A DNA stretch of 64,000 nucleotides, from contig MNCI01013853.1 of NCBI GenBank assembly GCA_015680685.1, positions 344,243-408,242 on the forward strand. The letters run 5' to 3'. The notes below the pieces were generated by a model, which saw only the letters and a list, made by a program, of their open reading frames with translations, had not been told where the DNA came from and ran no database searches. Shown here in pieces: positions 35,818-46,583 of the stretch (the stretch's first letter is position 1; the number at the start of each line of letters is the position of its first letter). This DNA comes from Gnetum montanum (taxonomy: Eukaryota; Streptophyta; Gnetopsida; Gnetales; Gnetaceae). Position numbers and translations under genes: made by a program.

Positions 35818-36613
35818 GTTTGGTACATACTAGATTTTAAAATTGTATAGGATCATGGCAAATCGGTAAACTTTTTTATAAATTGTATCAAAAAGATCAA
35901 AACAAATCAGTGCAAGTATCAAATTAAAATCATCAATATTATCAAAAGAGACCAATTATATCCCCTCATGCTGCTAAGGGCAATTTTCAATTTTTTCATG
36001 GAAGAGGTCAGGTAGAGTAGCATTTTGCAATTTTGTCATGTTGGAGGTTAGGTAGAGTGGGAAATCAAATATAGAAATTTTAGTTTTTGGCTAGCATTAG
36101 AATTAGCAATAAATAATATATATAGAACTATTCATTGGATTAAATTTCTGATTTGATTTTAAATAGGCTTCAATGTTGCCTTGCCATAAATCTCAGATCC
36201 CAATGTCAATCGCAGAATTCACAAACTAAAATATGGATAGATTTTTGAATGCTTGTTTTCTTTCTTGGGCTGTTTCAAGTCCAATCTCCTACTTTGTTTT
36301 AGTTAAATGTACGGAGTAAAATTCCTTCTCTTGAAGGAAAAATAGGGTAGCTTGAGCTTGATTCTGAAACTGAAATGAAAATGAAATATCATGGTCATTA
36401 GTTAATGACAGTGGAATTGTAAGACTCCACCTCAATCAATTACCCCTTTTCATTTTGTGTCCACCTGATTCCCCTGTTCATAAATTAAGGAAAAAAAAAC
36501 ATCTTTATGGCTTTATGATAAGATAACATTTTTAAGCATACTATAGTGTGCATATGGAAATATAATAAATAATTCACTTTTCTGATTTGTAAATTTCATT
36601 TTCAATTCAACAG

Positions 36614-36712
36614 AAAATACTGCTATAAAATTGGTCAAGGAAGATCATCCCGTGAACTTTTTTTCACAACTCCTCCAGTGCCCTGATGTTTCTTATAAGT
36701 TTGGAATTATTG
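36614..36712 (+). pseudogene. Purple acid phosphatase relic, exon 3
   Basis: [21 protein letters not shown] is followed, after a frameshift near 36680-36690, by [11 protein letters not shown] and a GTAAGC donor at 36713. Both halves match consecutive PAP sequence that ends just before the metal-binding GDLG motif. The frameshift is visible in the sequence and would abolish the product. Confidence 0.88.
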
Positions 36713-36877
36713 GTAAGCACATATTAATAATTATTAATTATATCCCACATTCCTGTACCATGATTATGGCTTTTAACCATCTATGCTACCCTAATTATGC
36801 GTTGGATGCATTCCCTTTGCCAAAACTCTTAAGCTGCCATTCTTTTATCTTTTTCTTTATGTTTTTTGTTTTTGCAC

Positions 36878-37101
36878 GGGATCTCAGACAAACTAAAGAC
36901 TCTAACCCGACCCTTCACCATTACTTAAAAACAGGTGGACAAACTGTTCTGTTCGTGGGAGATCTTTCATATGAAGACCGTCACCCATTTCATGATAACA
37001 GGAGATGCGATGCATGGGGAAGATTTGTTGAAAGGAGCACAGCTTACCAACCTTGGATATGGACTATTGGAAATCATGATATTCATTTTGATCCTGATAT
37101 T
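36878..37101 (+). pseudogene. Purple acid phosphatase relic, exon 4 (catalytic motifs)
   Basis: The exon reads [48 protein letters not shown] and [16 protein letters not shown] and GNHD supply metal ligands of the dinuclear Fe-metal centre. The first motif has Arg where Gly is usual (DLR for DLG). The acceptor expected at 36876-36877 is AC rather than AG, directly after a pyrimidine tract. Intron 3 (36713-36877) is 165 bp and stop-free, so an open frame (36631-37143) runs through it. The later ligand motifs (V-x-x-H, G-H-x-H) are not found in the window. Confidence 0.92.
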
Positions 37102-38089
37102 GTATTAACCTTTAAACTTCCATTATTGTATGCATGTTTTTAAAATGTGTTCCTCATTTGTTAGATGCCAGTATTTTTAACGGTTTGTGGGACAATGTTG
37201 CTGGATGTCATAAGCATTACTTGTGTAAATATGCTGGTAAAAGGCAGAACCCTAGGAGTTCATCCAGTCTATTCTTTTTGTGATGTAGGAAACAAGAAAA
37301 TATTGTAGCATTGCTGATTGATAAGTGAAATGCCACAATCTCGATTGCATGTGACCATAATACATATAATCACCATATTGTTTATTCAACCTATGATACA
37401 GATTCCTTAGGTAATTTGGAGGAATGTGATTAGGAGAATGGCCAAAATTTGCCCCCCAATTTTAGAACATAGGAGAAGTAGTATGTAAGGCAATTTTATA
37501 AACATGATATTCATTTGGCTGGTAATAAGGTCATAATAAATCATTTTCAGCGTACAGATTGTGGAAGTTAAGGATTTCAAAAGACACAAAGGTATTAAGC
37601 TTGAAATGAGTTGGAAAAGGTCCTGGGATGGCATTAAAGGGATATGTAGTGAATACAATCTAGATTATTTCACTCTATGGGGAAATAGCATTATTCATAG
37701 AAACAAAAGCATCCTGTGAATATTCATGAGACATTCTTACCACTTGCTATTCAGGTATTGGCATATATACCTCATATGTTCCACAAGGTCTAATCCTCTT
37801 GGTAGAGCACATGGTCCACCCTTCATTTACGAGCAAATCTATGTACTTTACATAGATACTTCAAACATAATTACTTCTCATGGTCCACCCTTCATTTACG
37901 AGCAAATCTACGTACTTTACATAGATACTTCAAACATAATTAGTTCTGAGAGAGATGGAACTCTCTGGTAAGAAAATTAGTTAAACAATTATGTCTACCA
38001 TCTATGTATTACGTTTTAAAATCAAACATGACAAGAAATAAAGCATAGTGTATAAGACACATGTGAGCTACTTTATTTAGACTCTTAGC
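37102..38089. other. PAP intron 4, left part
   Basis: No gene recognised apart from the direct repeat at 37809-37948. The intron runs from the donor at 37102 to exon 5 at 41961. Confidence 0.55.
37809..37948. repeat. Tandem duplication, 2 x 70 bp
   Basis: Two adjacent units beginning CATGGTCCACCCTTCATTTA differ at one or two visible bases (CTATGTACT versus CTACGTACT). Recent duplication inside the PAP intron. Confidence 0.92.
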
Positions 38090-38400
38090 ACTCAAATATG
38101 TTTTAACATGTTTAAGGTCACTTCATATGATGAACCATTTTTGTAAAGGAAATTCCTAAATTTTTCTATACCTCTAATAATTGCTAGAAACTCCTTTTGA
38201 GTGCTATGATAATTGAGTTTGTTGGGTGCAAATTTACGAGAAGCATAATGACATATATGTGTTATTTCATTTAGATCTTCCTTGAGAGTTGCTCTCCAAA
38301 ATTCATATGATGCATCTATTTCTAGGATTAAGATGCCTATTGTTGGTAGGTGTAGTTGGGATAAAGTTCTATAGTGTTCCTTAATTCTTTTGATAGTATT
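38090..38400 (-). pseudogene. Caulimovirid-like RNase H remnant
   Basis: Minus-strand ILEIDASYEFWRATLKEDL and NYHSTQKEFLAIIRGIEKF show the catalytic Asp block and its Glu-containing partner as in pararetroviral RNase H. It directly follows the reverse transcriptase, the expected order. Downstream sequence dissolves into stops near 38090. Confidence 0.72.
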
Positions 38401-38439
38401 GGTGTGTTCTATTGACCAAGGCTTGGATTCTTGCTCAAT

Positions 38440-39270
38440 TGTTTATTGAGGATCTTGTAGTCTTTTGAAGGTGTTTATAGAACCTTGAAATGTAATTAAC
38501 ACAACCAAGAAATCTTTGTAATTGGACCTTATCCTTCAATTCATCTAGAAAGTTCTTAATAGATTCTAAGACGTGATTTTAGAGTGCTATAGATGCATTC
38601 ATTATTTTTAATCCTAAAAAATTTATAGTTATTTGGGCTATATGCATCTTTTTCTCAGATGGTGAAAGAACAAGCCTATTTTTGTCTACTAATTGATAAA
38701 ATATTTCTAAATGCTTGAGATGCTCCTTAGCATTTTTACTCATAACTAATATATCATCGATATAAACTATTATAAAATAATAAGAATGAAATATTTGATC
38801 CATGCATTGCTAGAATATAGATGGTGCTATTTTGATACAAAATGGGAGAACTGTCCACTCATACAAACCTCCAAAAAAAGTAAACGCTATCTTTCATCGG
38901 TCTTTAGGATAAATTTAGATCTGCTAAAATCTTGATTTTACACCAAACTTTGAATATATATGANCATTATCTTTTAGATTAATATGGCACCAATGTTGTT
39001 TCTTGTGTTTGAATGTAGTTGGATCATTTGATACTAAGCCTAATAGCCTTGTTTTTATCTGTTGGAAATAACTTTCTACATTGTTTACTTGCCTAATAAT
39101 CCAATCTATCTTTTTGGGTTTTTGTATTTTTTTTGGTTGATGAAATCTACTCTCATATTTGTTTTTCTGTAAGAACCTATGTTGTCCTAATGTAACATGC
39201 ATGGCTAAAATACTATACGATTCTAATAAACTCAAGTTCTCTATACCTATGAGTAAATCATACAATGGTA
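38440..39270 (-). pseudogene. Caulimovirid-like reverse-transcriptase remnant
   Basis: The open frame 38579-38803 contains FIIVYIDDILVMSKNAKEHL, then NRLVLSPSEKKMHI and INFLGLKI, the palm motif and thumb-proximal blocks of pararetrovirus and Ty3-like polymerases. A degraded QLQRFLGCVNYISRF block follows on the way to RNase H. The finger region upstream (38.9-39.27 kb) is poorly readable and includes an N at 38964. Confidence 0.75.
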
Positions 39271-39391
39271 AAGCAACTTGACATACTTTTAGAAATATTA
39301 TCTCTCTTGACCTGGTGATAATTGGAATTTTTGCTTCCTATCGTATTATCCTTTTCTGTGTATTGAATGTTACAACCATTCAACTTTGTTC

Positions 39392-39604
39392 TTACCAATG
39401 GAATTGTGGAATAATTCCTACTCTTGCCAATGAGATTTTTACACTACTATCAATGAGAGCATCTACTGGATAAAATTTAAAATTAGGAAATTTAATATAA
39501 AATGTACATACTAGAGTTGTTAATGTACTCATGTTTTTGTTTACCAATTGAATGGGTAGTATTGCCTTTGTTTCATCTTCATATACTTGTCTTTGTTCAC
39601 TCAT
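39392..39604 (-). pseudogene. Caulimovirid-like protease remnant
   Basis: The 70-codon frame includes KFYPVDALIDSSVKISLARV. ALIDS followed by a hydrophobic block is where the retropepsin D-S/T-G would be; the Gly is replaced. Its place between capsid and polymerase supports the assignment. Confidence is limited because the family match is short. Confidence 0.5.
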
Positions 39605-40155
39605 TTCTTCTCTATGGAGTTCTTCTATTTCTTGAGTTGCCCATTGGATAAATGTTTGTAATTGTTAAATCCTATGGGTTCTCCATATAAATCTTTCTAT
39701 ATTTTTGTCTTTTTGAGCTACCTTTTTAGGACAACTAGATTTTTCAGTGTTTTCTCCTTCTTCTTCTTCTGAATGAGTGTCTTCTTTTGAATGAGTATCT
39801 AAGAGGTGTTCTAAAGTTTCATGATCTTTTGAAGAGTCTATAGGTTAAGAATCTTCATGAAATAACCTTTCTTCTAGATGTATTTTTATAGCTTTAATTC
39901 CTTTTTCTTCTCTTTGATACGATTTTCTAAGGTAATATACTTATGAATATTTTCAACTAGCATTTTTGTTAATTTTTTCTTTAATGTTTCTAACTATCCT
40001 TTTATTTCTATATATAGGGGATCATCTTTTGGATTTGGTGGTATTCCTACTTTATGATGCCTAGTCGATCTACATAGTCTAATTGGGGGTCTAAACAATG
40101 ATGACAAATGGTGTTGATTCATATTATAGAATAAAATATTAGACTTATCAAAATC

Positions 40156-40223
40156 NNNNNNNNNNNNNNNNNNNNNNNNNNNNNNNNNNNNNNNNNNNNN
40201 NNNNNNNNNNNNNNNNNNNNNNN
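40156..40223. other. Assembly gap, 68 Ns
   Basis: A run of 68 N bases lies between the protease-like and capsid-like parts of the relic. Confidence 0.99.
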
Positions 40224-40379
40224 AGAATAATAATCAAACCCTAGGAACTGCATGCCATCAAAAGAATATTTATCAAAACTATGTAATAAGATATCACCTT
40301 GTTCAAAAGGAATATCTGGATTTGAGACATAATCATAAAATTGTTCAAATAAATGATGTTGTTTTATGGAATTGACCTT

Positions 40380-41450
40380 GTTCTGATAATATTGCTTTTG
40401 TGGACATTAATTTGAGAAATGGGAACCTTGGCATAAATAACATTTTACATCTTTTAATGGGAGTTTAGTTTTTTGTTATTTAAACATTCCACTAAACTTG
40501 TAGGGTTTGGGAATTGTTTAGTTGGATATTTTCGACACCATTGTTTATGTGTGGGTTTCCTATATTTTCTTCTAGGCCGTTGGGAACCAAAAACATTTTT
40601 ACAACAAGAAGATGTTTTATAAAAATTTTCATCGAGACACATTTCTAAGCATAGGGATTTACCTGTTTTTCTACTTAAGTCATTGAGTTGTCATTGTCCT
40701 TGTTGATCATAGCAAATGTCTTTATTTACATTTGTAATAAACTATCTAATTTCATCAAAACTCATCTCTGCAAGATTTAAGTTTTGCCATTTTAATTCAG
40801 CAAAATATTTATTACAAAACAGTTGGTGAAGGCATCCTATGAGATGTTCCTTAGCACCTACTTCAGGAGTTAGTTTTGCATTATAATACAATTCTTCCAT
40901 GGTGTCTAGGAATTTATATAGATCTTGAATCTTAGTCAATCTAGCTTTAAAGAACCTATCTCAATATAGATGGTCTTGATTGTCTTTATCTCCTAGAAAT
41001 TCTCTTATAATAGCATTTAAAAATATGGCACTAGGGGAGTTGATCAATTTCCTTTTGATGGGAATAGAAATGTCATTCCACCATATTCATAGAATTCCTC
41101 TAAAGTTATATGTAGTATTCATTATGTTCGTTCAAGTTTAGGAGAGTTGATCGATTTCATTTTGAGATGGAAGTGGTCCTAAGAATGTCTCAACATCTGT
41201 TTTAATGTTTAACTCTTTGAAGACCTTTGCTAATCTTTCTATAGCTTCTAATTTTTTTTTATCTATTTTTTGAAATAGGCTACACTATGGAGTTTTGAAT
41301 ATTGGTGCAGAGGCTTTGATAATTTTATCCAAAGGGTCAATCATAGGTGGGAAGAGTTTTTTTTATTTTGATTTGGATTTTCTAAGAGGGTCATAATCTA
41401 CAAATTGCAATGGTTGAAGTTGTACATAGTACTTCCATTTACTAGGTCTG
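40380..41450 (-). pseudogene. Caulimovirid-like capsid (coat) region remnant
   Basis: From right to left on the minus strand: FVDYDPLRKSKSK and LFPPMIDPLDKIIKA near 41.3-41.4 kb, and a helical segment 40742-40939 (IQDLYKFLDTMEELYYNAKL, LIGCLHQLFCNKYFAELKW). Then come a basic patch RRKYRKP (about 40560) and a CCHC-like knuckle CYLCQGSHFSN-C (about 40400-40450, one stop). A basic stretch just before the knuckle is characteristic of caulimovirid coat proteins. Stops interrupt it. Confidence 0.6.
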
Positions 41451-41830
41451 GACCTCTTTGGTTGAATGTAATGAAAAAAACTCTTCTTGTAAGTTTGTTA
41501 AGTCTGGATACATTGTATGCATTGATAAGTCCTCTATATTAATATCTACCCCTTATTCTAGATTTGTCATACCTACATGTATATATTGTTTTCCTAAGGG
41601 CAATAAGGTTTCAATTGAGTATCAAATACTTCAAATACTAACATAGTTCTTATTGTAGCATACACACTATCTTGTTTTATATCTAAGGGAATGTAAGTAA
41701 TTACCATTAAGCTTTTTAGTAAATTCAGATCATGTAGTGACAATGTAAAGTTTGGTAATGTGACTACCAAAGCGTCCTTTTCTAATTTACCTTTTGCCTG
41801 TGTGATGATTGAATCTCTAAAATTTCTAAA
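41451..41830 (-). pseudogene. Possible N-terminal or movement-protein-like remnant of the viral relic
   Basis: Minus-strand KGKLEKDALVVTLPNFTLSL and DIKQDSVYATIRTMLVFEV are readable as protein and lie upstream of the capsid-like region. This is the position of the movement protein in caulimovirids. The resemblance is weak and I could not confirm a 30K-fold signature, so the function is a guess from position. Confidence 0.3.
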
Positions 41831-41960
41831 TCTATGGCCTATTTAAGCTATCCAGTATGGTGTATGGAGATGATAATTAAAGTGAGGATGAATATGGATA
41901 TCTATCTCAGCAAAAGGGATATAGCTAAAACCTTCCTTAATCCATTTCCTTATGTGCAAG

Positions 41961-42124
41961 GAGAGACTGAACCATTCAAGCCATTCACACACCTTTATTC
42001 TACATCATACAAACCTTCAAATAGCACTAAACCATTTTGGTACTCAATCAAACATAATTTAGCTTACATTACAACTCTTTCTACATACTCTACTTTTGGT
42101 GAGGATCATCCAAACAATCTTTAA
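41961..42124 (+). pseudogene. Purple acid phosphatase relic, exon 5
   Basis: After a CAAG acceptor the frame reads GETEPFKPFTHLYSTSY, SNSTKPFWYSIKHNLAYITT and TLSTYSTFGEDHP. It corresponds to the PAP stretch just downstream of GNHE (family pattern PFKPYTHRYHVPY, LWYSIKRASAYI, SYSAYGKYTPQY). It is the direct continuation of exon 4 in protein order, 4.86 kb away. A TAA at 42122-42124 ends it and no later exon is recognised in the window. The C-terminal catalytic half is therefore missing. Confidence 0.88.
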
Positions 42125-42328
42125 AATTAAGAATTTTTTACTTTATGGATTTTAATTCTTTTATTAGTCCATATTTATTTTAAACAAAAGAAGACCACAA
42201 AGTATTACAATGATAGATTCAAATTCTTATATTGTAATCTTGAAATAGCTACAAATCATTAACCAATATTAAAGAGTATTGGTATTTAATGAAATGTGGT
42301 TCAACTTACATTATAGTTTAGTCATCAA
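42125..42328. other. Unclassified spacer after PAP exon 5
   Basis: AT-rich sequence before the copia relic, with no feature recognised. Confidence 0.4.
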
Positions 42329-42614
42329 TGTCAGAAATGGAGAGTAATGGAAAAGAAATATATTTATGTAGAAGAATATTGTGGTAGATATGCATTTGAA
42401 AGTTTACACAATACATATATTTATACAATTTTTGGGTAGAGGTTGAATGGAAACCATCCAAAAAAGGTAAAAATAGAGGATATGAAACTTAACATAGAGG
42501 AAACACTAAGCAGAGGAAATTTCACAAAGCAAAATCATTGTAGTTACAAGACCCTTAAAAAGAATGCTAGAAACTAAAACATTCTAATAGTGTAAACATG
42601 AAACATTTTAATAC
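42329..42614 (-). repeat. Probable 3' LTR of a copia relic
   Basis: The plus strand begins TGTCAGAAATGGAGAG. On the minus strand this is an LTR end in CTCTCCATTTCTGACA, typical of plant copia LTRs. The other edge abuts a minus-strand polypurine stretch CTTTTGAAGGGG (42616-42627) after which RNase H follows. A matching 5' LTR was not found in the window. Confidence 0.6.
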
Positions 42615-42629
42615 CCCTTCAAAAGTTGG

Positions 42630-44110
42630 AGTGTGGATATTGAGAACATCCAACTTGTCAAGTAAATATTGAAACTAAAAATTTTTAAGAGGTTTGGTGA
42701 AGAGATCAATAGGTTCATGTATAGTGGACACATGAGCTATTTGAATCATTCTAGATTGGATCTTTTCATGAATAATGTGATAGTCAATCTCAATGTTTTT
42801 AGTTTATTTGTATTAGTAGAAATATGTAGAGAAACCTTGTTGTCACAAAATAAAGTTGTTGGTTGGTGATGAGATACTTGCAGATCCATTAACAGAGTGA
42901 AAAACCAAGTGAGTTCACAACAAGCACTTGCCATAGCATGATATTTTTCTTTAGCAAAGGAATAGGAGACTATATATTCTTTTTTTGATTTTTATGAAAG
43001 TGGAGAAGTTCCAAGAAAGGTACAATACCTAGCAATAGATCTATGGATATTAGTGTAGCTAGCCCAATTAGAATCACAATATGCACATAATTGAAGAGGA
43101 CTTGAGAAAGACAGTAAAAGTTCCTCACTTGGTGCTTTTTCTAGATATCTAAGAATTCTATGAGCTACATCAAGATGGGGTTGCTAAGGTTGATCTAAGA
43201 ATTGAATTAAGGTATGAATTGAATATATAATGTTAAGGTAAATGATAATGAGGTAAATGAGACATCCTGCAAGAATATCTAAAGCATATTTTCTTTGTGA
43301 AATATGAATACCCTTACTAGAGCAAGTAATTTTAATACCGAGGAAATATTTGAGTGGCTTGAAATATTTCACTTGAAATTGACTATGAATGAACCTTTTG
43401 AGAGCTACAATGAAAACAAGATTATTTTAAGCAATAATGATATCATCTACATAAACCAACACTACTAGAAAGGAAGCCCCTCTTATGCATGTGAAGAGAG
43501 AATGGTCAACCTTTGATTAAGTATAGCCAACATCAATGAGAGTAGAATATAGTTTTTAAAACAATTGTCTCAAAACCTACTTGAGCCCATATAGAGATTT
43601 TTTGAGGTGGCAAACATGCATTTCTCCTACCACATCAAAACTAGGAGGAAGGGCTATATAAACCTCTTCTTTAAGATCACCATGAAGAAATGCATTATTA
43701 AGATCCAATTGATAAAGGTGCCAATTTTGAATGGCTGTAACTATCAAAAGATATCTAATTGTAATAAGTTTATCAATAGGTGCAAAATTTTCTTGAAAAT
43801 CCAAGCCTTCTTTCTAAGTATATTCCTTACCTACAAGATGAGCCTTGTAGTGCTCAATGATTCTATTAGGTTTGTATTTGATCTTGAGGATCCACTTACA
43901 ACTAATGGCTCTGTTATGATGAGGTAAAAAAGCAAGTGTCCAAGTATTATTAGACTCCAATGTATGAATCTCTACTACCATTGCCTCCTATCATTTTGGA
44001 TCCTTAATTGCTTAAGAAAAATTCCTTGACATTTTATGACATGAAATAGCTACAAAGTAGGCTTGATGTAATGGTGAAAGTTTTCTCTATGAAACAAATT
44101 GTAAAATGGG
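42630..44110 (-). pseudogene. Ty1/copia reverse transcriptase and RNase H relic
   Basis: Minus-strand blocks in order: HYKAHLVGKEYT and [42 protein letters not shown] and LKKSLYGLK (43577-43804); the catalytic VLVYVDDIIIIA (about 43430-43465); FKPLKYFLGIKITCSSKGIH (43184-43372). RNase H shows CCELTWFFTLLMDLQVSHHQ and TTLFCDNKVSLHIS (42746-42934). It is an ordinary plant copia pol, broken by several stops and shortened in the RNase H, with no integrase or gag from the same copy visible. Confidence 0.92.
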
Positions 44111-44257
44111 TTAAGTAGTGCTTACTATAGACCTTTTCAATGACAAAGATGATAGAGTGCTTAATGAATGAATAACAAGTTGAAAATAGTAATCTTAGAG
44201 TATGTTGAATATGGGTGGATTTGGTAAGGAATGTGATAGAGACATATTATCATTTAT

Positions 44258-44656
44258 GTCAACATTTCCAACTTAACACATGGAATCCATTCAACTTCAT
44301 AAGGGCTTAATATCATGCATATAATATGTCAATTGCCAACTCAGCACATGAGATCCTCTCAACTTCTTAAGGGCTTAATGTCACATATATAATATGTCAC
44401 TGCCAAGTTAGCACATGGGATAACATTGACAACTTAGCACATGGGATAGCATTGAAAACTTAGCACATGGAATCTACTCAACTTCTTAATATCTTAATGT
44501 CACAGATATAATACATCAACATTGCCAACTCACCACATAGAATGCATTCAGCTTCTAAAGGTCTTAATGTAAAATATATAACATATCAATGGTCCCAACT
44601 TAGTACATGGGATCCACTCAACTTCATACGACCTTAAATTTATGCATATAATATAT
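44258..44656. repeat. Diverged tandem repeat, about 70-bp period, 5-6 units
   Basis: Units share CCAACTTAGCACATGG-ATCCA, then CTCAACTTC(T/A)TAAGGGCTTAATGTCA, then TATATAATATGTCA. Unit starts are visible near 44258, 44328 and 44397. Around 44397-44460 a shorter part (TAGCACATGGGATA, about 30 bp) is itself repeated three times. Confidence 0.85.
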
Positions 44657-44719
44657 GAAATAAATAATGTTCGTAAATTAACTTATTCATCTTGGTAATG
44701 AAATAAAATTTATAAAAGT

Positions 44720-45390
44720 AAAGTAAATATAAATTTTCTAAAATATACTTTTAAAAGAAATCTTTGTCATGCTCAAATAAATAAATTTTCTAAAAACAAC
44801 CAAAGAAAATTTTTTTTACCAAAAAATAACTTTTAAAAAATGTATATTTTCAAACTTTATGAAAGTAATTCTACAAGAAAGATAAATTTTCTAAAAAGAA
44901 CTTATCTAAAATCAAATTTTTGTAACAATCTTGGTCAAGCTAAGATAAATAAACTTTCTAAAAACAATCATGGAAAAAAATATTCTACCAAATGTAACTC
45001 CAAAAAAAATTTTCTAAAAGAACATCCATGAGGCTTTCAAAGAAAAATTTTGTAAAAATGACTAAATCCTACAAAAGAAACAAAATCTCTAAAAGACAAT
45101 TTTAGAACAATAATAAATTTTCTAAAAACATCTTCTTTAAGTAATCTTCTTTACACTTAGTATGTCAACTGAAAAAAGAAATAAATTTTTTGGAAACAAT
45201 AAAGAAATAAAATATTGAAAAGTAACTCCATCAAAAATAAATTTTCTAAAACAATTTATTGAAACCTTCTCACTCTCACTATTATAAATCTATATGAAAA
45301 TAATAAATTATAAAAAGCTCATGGTTAGAAATAAAATTTCTAAAACTAACTATGAAAAATTAATCTTTCTAAATGGAACCCATACTAACC
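44720..45390. repeat. Field of recurring AAATTTTCTAAAA motif
   Basis: AAATTTTCTAAAA or close variants recur at irregular spacing, for example near 44728, 44782, 44886, 44951, 45007, 45112 and 45238. The sequence is very AT-rich. It is not a clean tandem repeat. Confidence 0.7.
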
Positions 45391-45680
45391 CAAGTTTACT
45401 AAACATAAATTAATGTATATTACATGGAACATGGGTGTATATAACTTGCTAAAACATATTTTAAAAGTAAGTTACCCAAAAAGTGCAAAGACATAATCTT
45501 TCTAAATTAATACAATCATTCTTAATATGAATACATATGTTTTTAAATTTTCATCTTTAAATGTACATTCTAATTCTAAATTAATACTATTGTTCTTAAT
45601 ATGGATACATATGTTTTTAAGTTTCCATCTTCAAACATACATTTCAAAAGTAAATTTTTGTACATTTTCTTAAATCGACT

Positions 45681-46583
45681 TGATTAATGGTTGGTACTCC
45701 CTATGCCTAATTTTATGAATCACAAGCATTCACATTTGATCCAATCAAATTTGTTGGACTTATTTTCCTAAGTTGATAATATTCCTAAATGGTGAATTAT
45801 ATAATTGTAGGTTGTTGTCTTCACAATCCACACTTGTATTAATCTTTGCATACAGTTTAATTGTGGTTGAGCCATAAGATGTTCATTTTTATATTTTTTT
45901 ATTATTTTACATCCTGATTGCTAAATGGTTAACTAAATAAATATTTGATAATTAAATTAATTACCTAACTAACAACTTCATTATCTAACTAGCCTAACAT
46001 AGAATATTCATTTTCACTTGTCGTACATACCCTGAACCTATATTAACACTACTAGGTTACCAAGTGTTTACTATTGGGTGTACTAAGTATCCATTGCTAG
46101 GATTATTAAGCATTAATATGTTATGCTTGAAATAGGCATACTCACATTCTTATGAATAAAAACATTAATTACTAAAGAACAATAATGTAAATTTTATATA
46201 AAATAAAGTGCTAAAAAGTAGAATTATGCTAATCTAAGTGCTACAATGAATAGATGAAATCTTGATTTTATTGTCATCCATGAAAATACATTCACATATA
46301 TATGCACTCAAATAAAATGTTGTACTATATTTTTAATTTAAATTGTAGGCACATAAAGGGAAAATATTCTAACTCTTAGAAGAAAAAACTGTAGGAATTT
46401 AGCTAAGGTTATGACTAAAAGGTGTCATAAATGTGAGGGACATCCATATTTATATAGGCAATGACTACATCAGCATCAATGTACCTACGTCAATGTATCC
46501 TAGCATGCATCGATAAGGATATGTTGATAGGGCTACGATAAAGAGCATGCATTGACATAGACTACCTTATTAATGGTTAATCA
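45681..46583 (-). repeat. 3' LTR of the old element
   Basis: TGATTAATGGTTGGTACTCC...ATGAATCACAAGCATTCAC parallels the LTR family start (TGATGAG..GGTACCCC..GAATCACGAGC). It keeps the family phrases CACTACTAGGTTACCAAGTG and AATCTTGATTTTATTGTCAT, and ends GGTTAATCA. A weak TACCTAAATA stands where the polypurine tract should be. Confidence 0.75.

Larger units (their letters stand above)
38090..41830 (-). mobile_element. Endogenous caulimovirid-like relic in PAP intron 4
   Basis: A minus-strand polyprotein remnant. From right to left: capsid-like region with a basic patch and zinc knuckle, protease-like segment, reverse transcriptase with YIDD, RNase H. I see no LTRs, primer site or integrase around it. 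That favours an endogenous pararetrovirus (Caulimoviridae) over a Ty3/gypsy element. It is broken by many stops, one N at 38964 and a 68-base gap. Members integrate passively and are common in plant genomes. The genus cannot be assigned by eye. Confidence 0.65.

Noticed and set aside
36713-36877. Non-canonical GT-AC functional intron
   Set aside because: The pseudogene has other lesions and no U12-type signals were evident, so a mutated acceptor is the simpler reading.
38579-38803. Ty3/gypsy polymerase as the source of the YIDD remnant
   Set aside because: Not excluded, but no LTR, primer site or integrase flanks it, and the basic patch plus knuckle upstream resemble a caulimovirid coat protein.
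43607-43927. 106-codon plus-strand open frame
   Set aside because: Antisense to the copia reverse transcriptase.
44258-44656. CRISPR-like array
   Set aside because: Units are contiguous and diverged without unique spacers, and the context is a plant nuclear genome.
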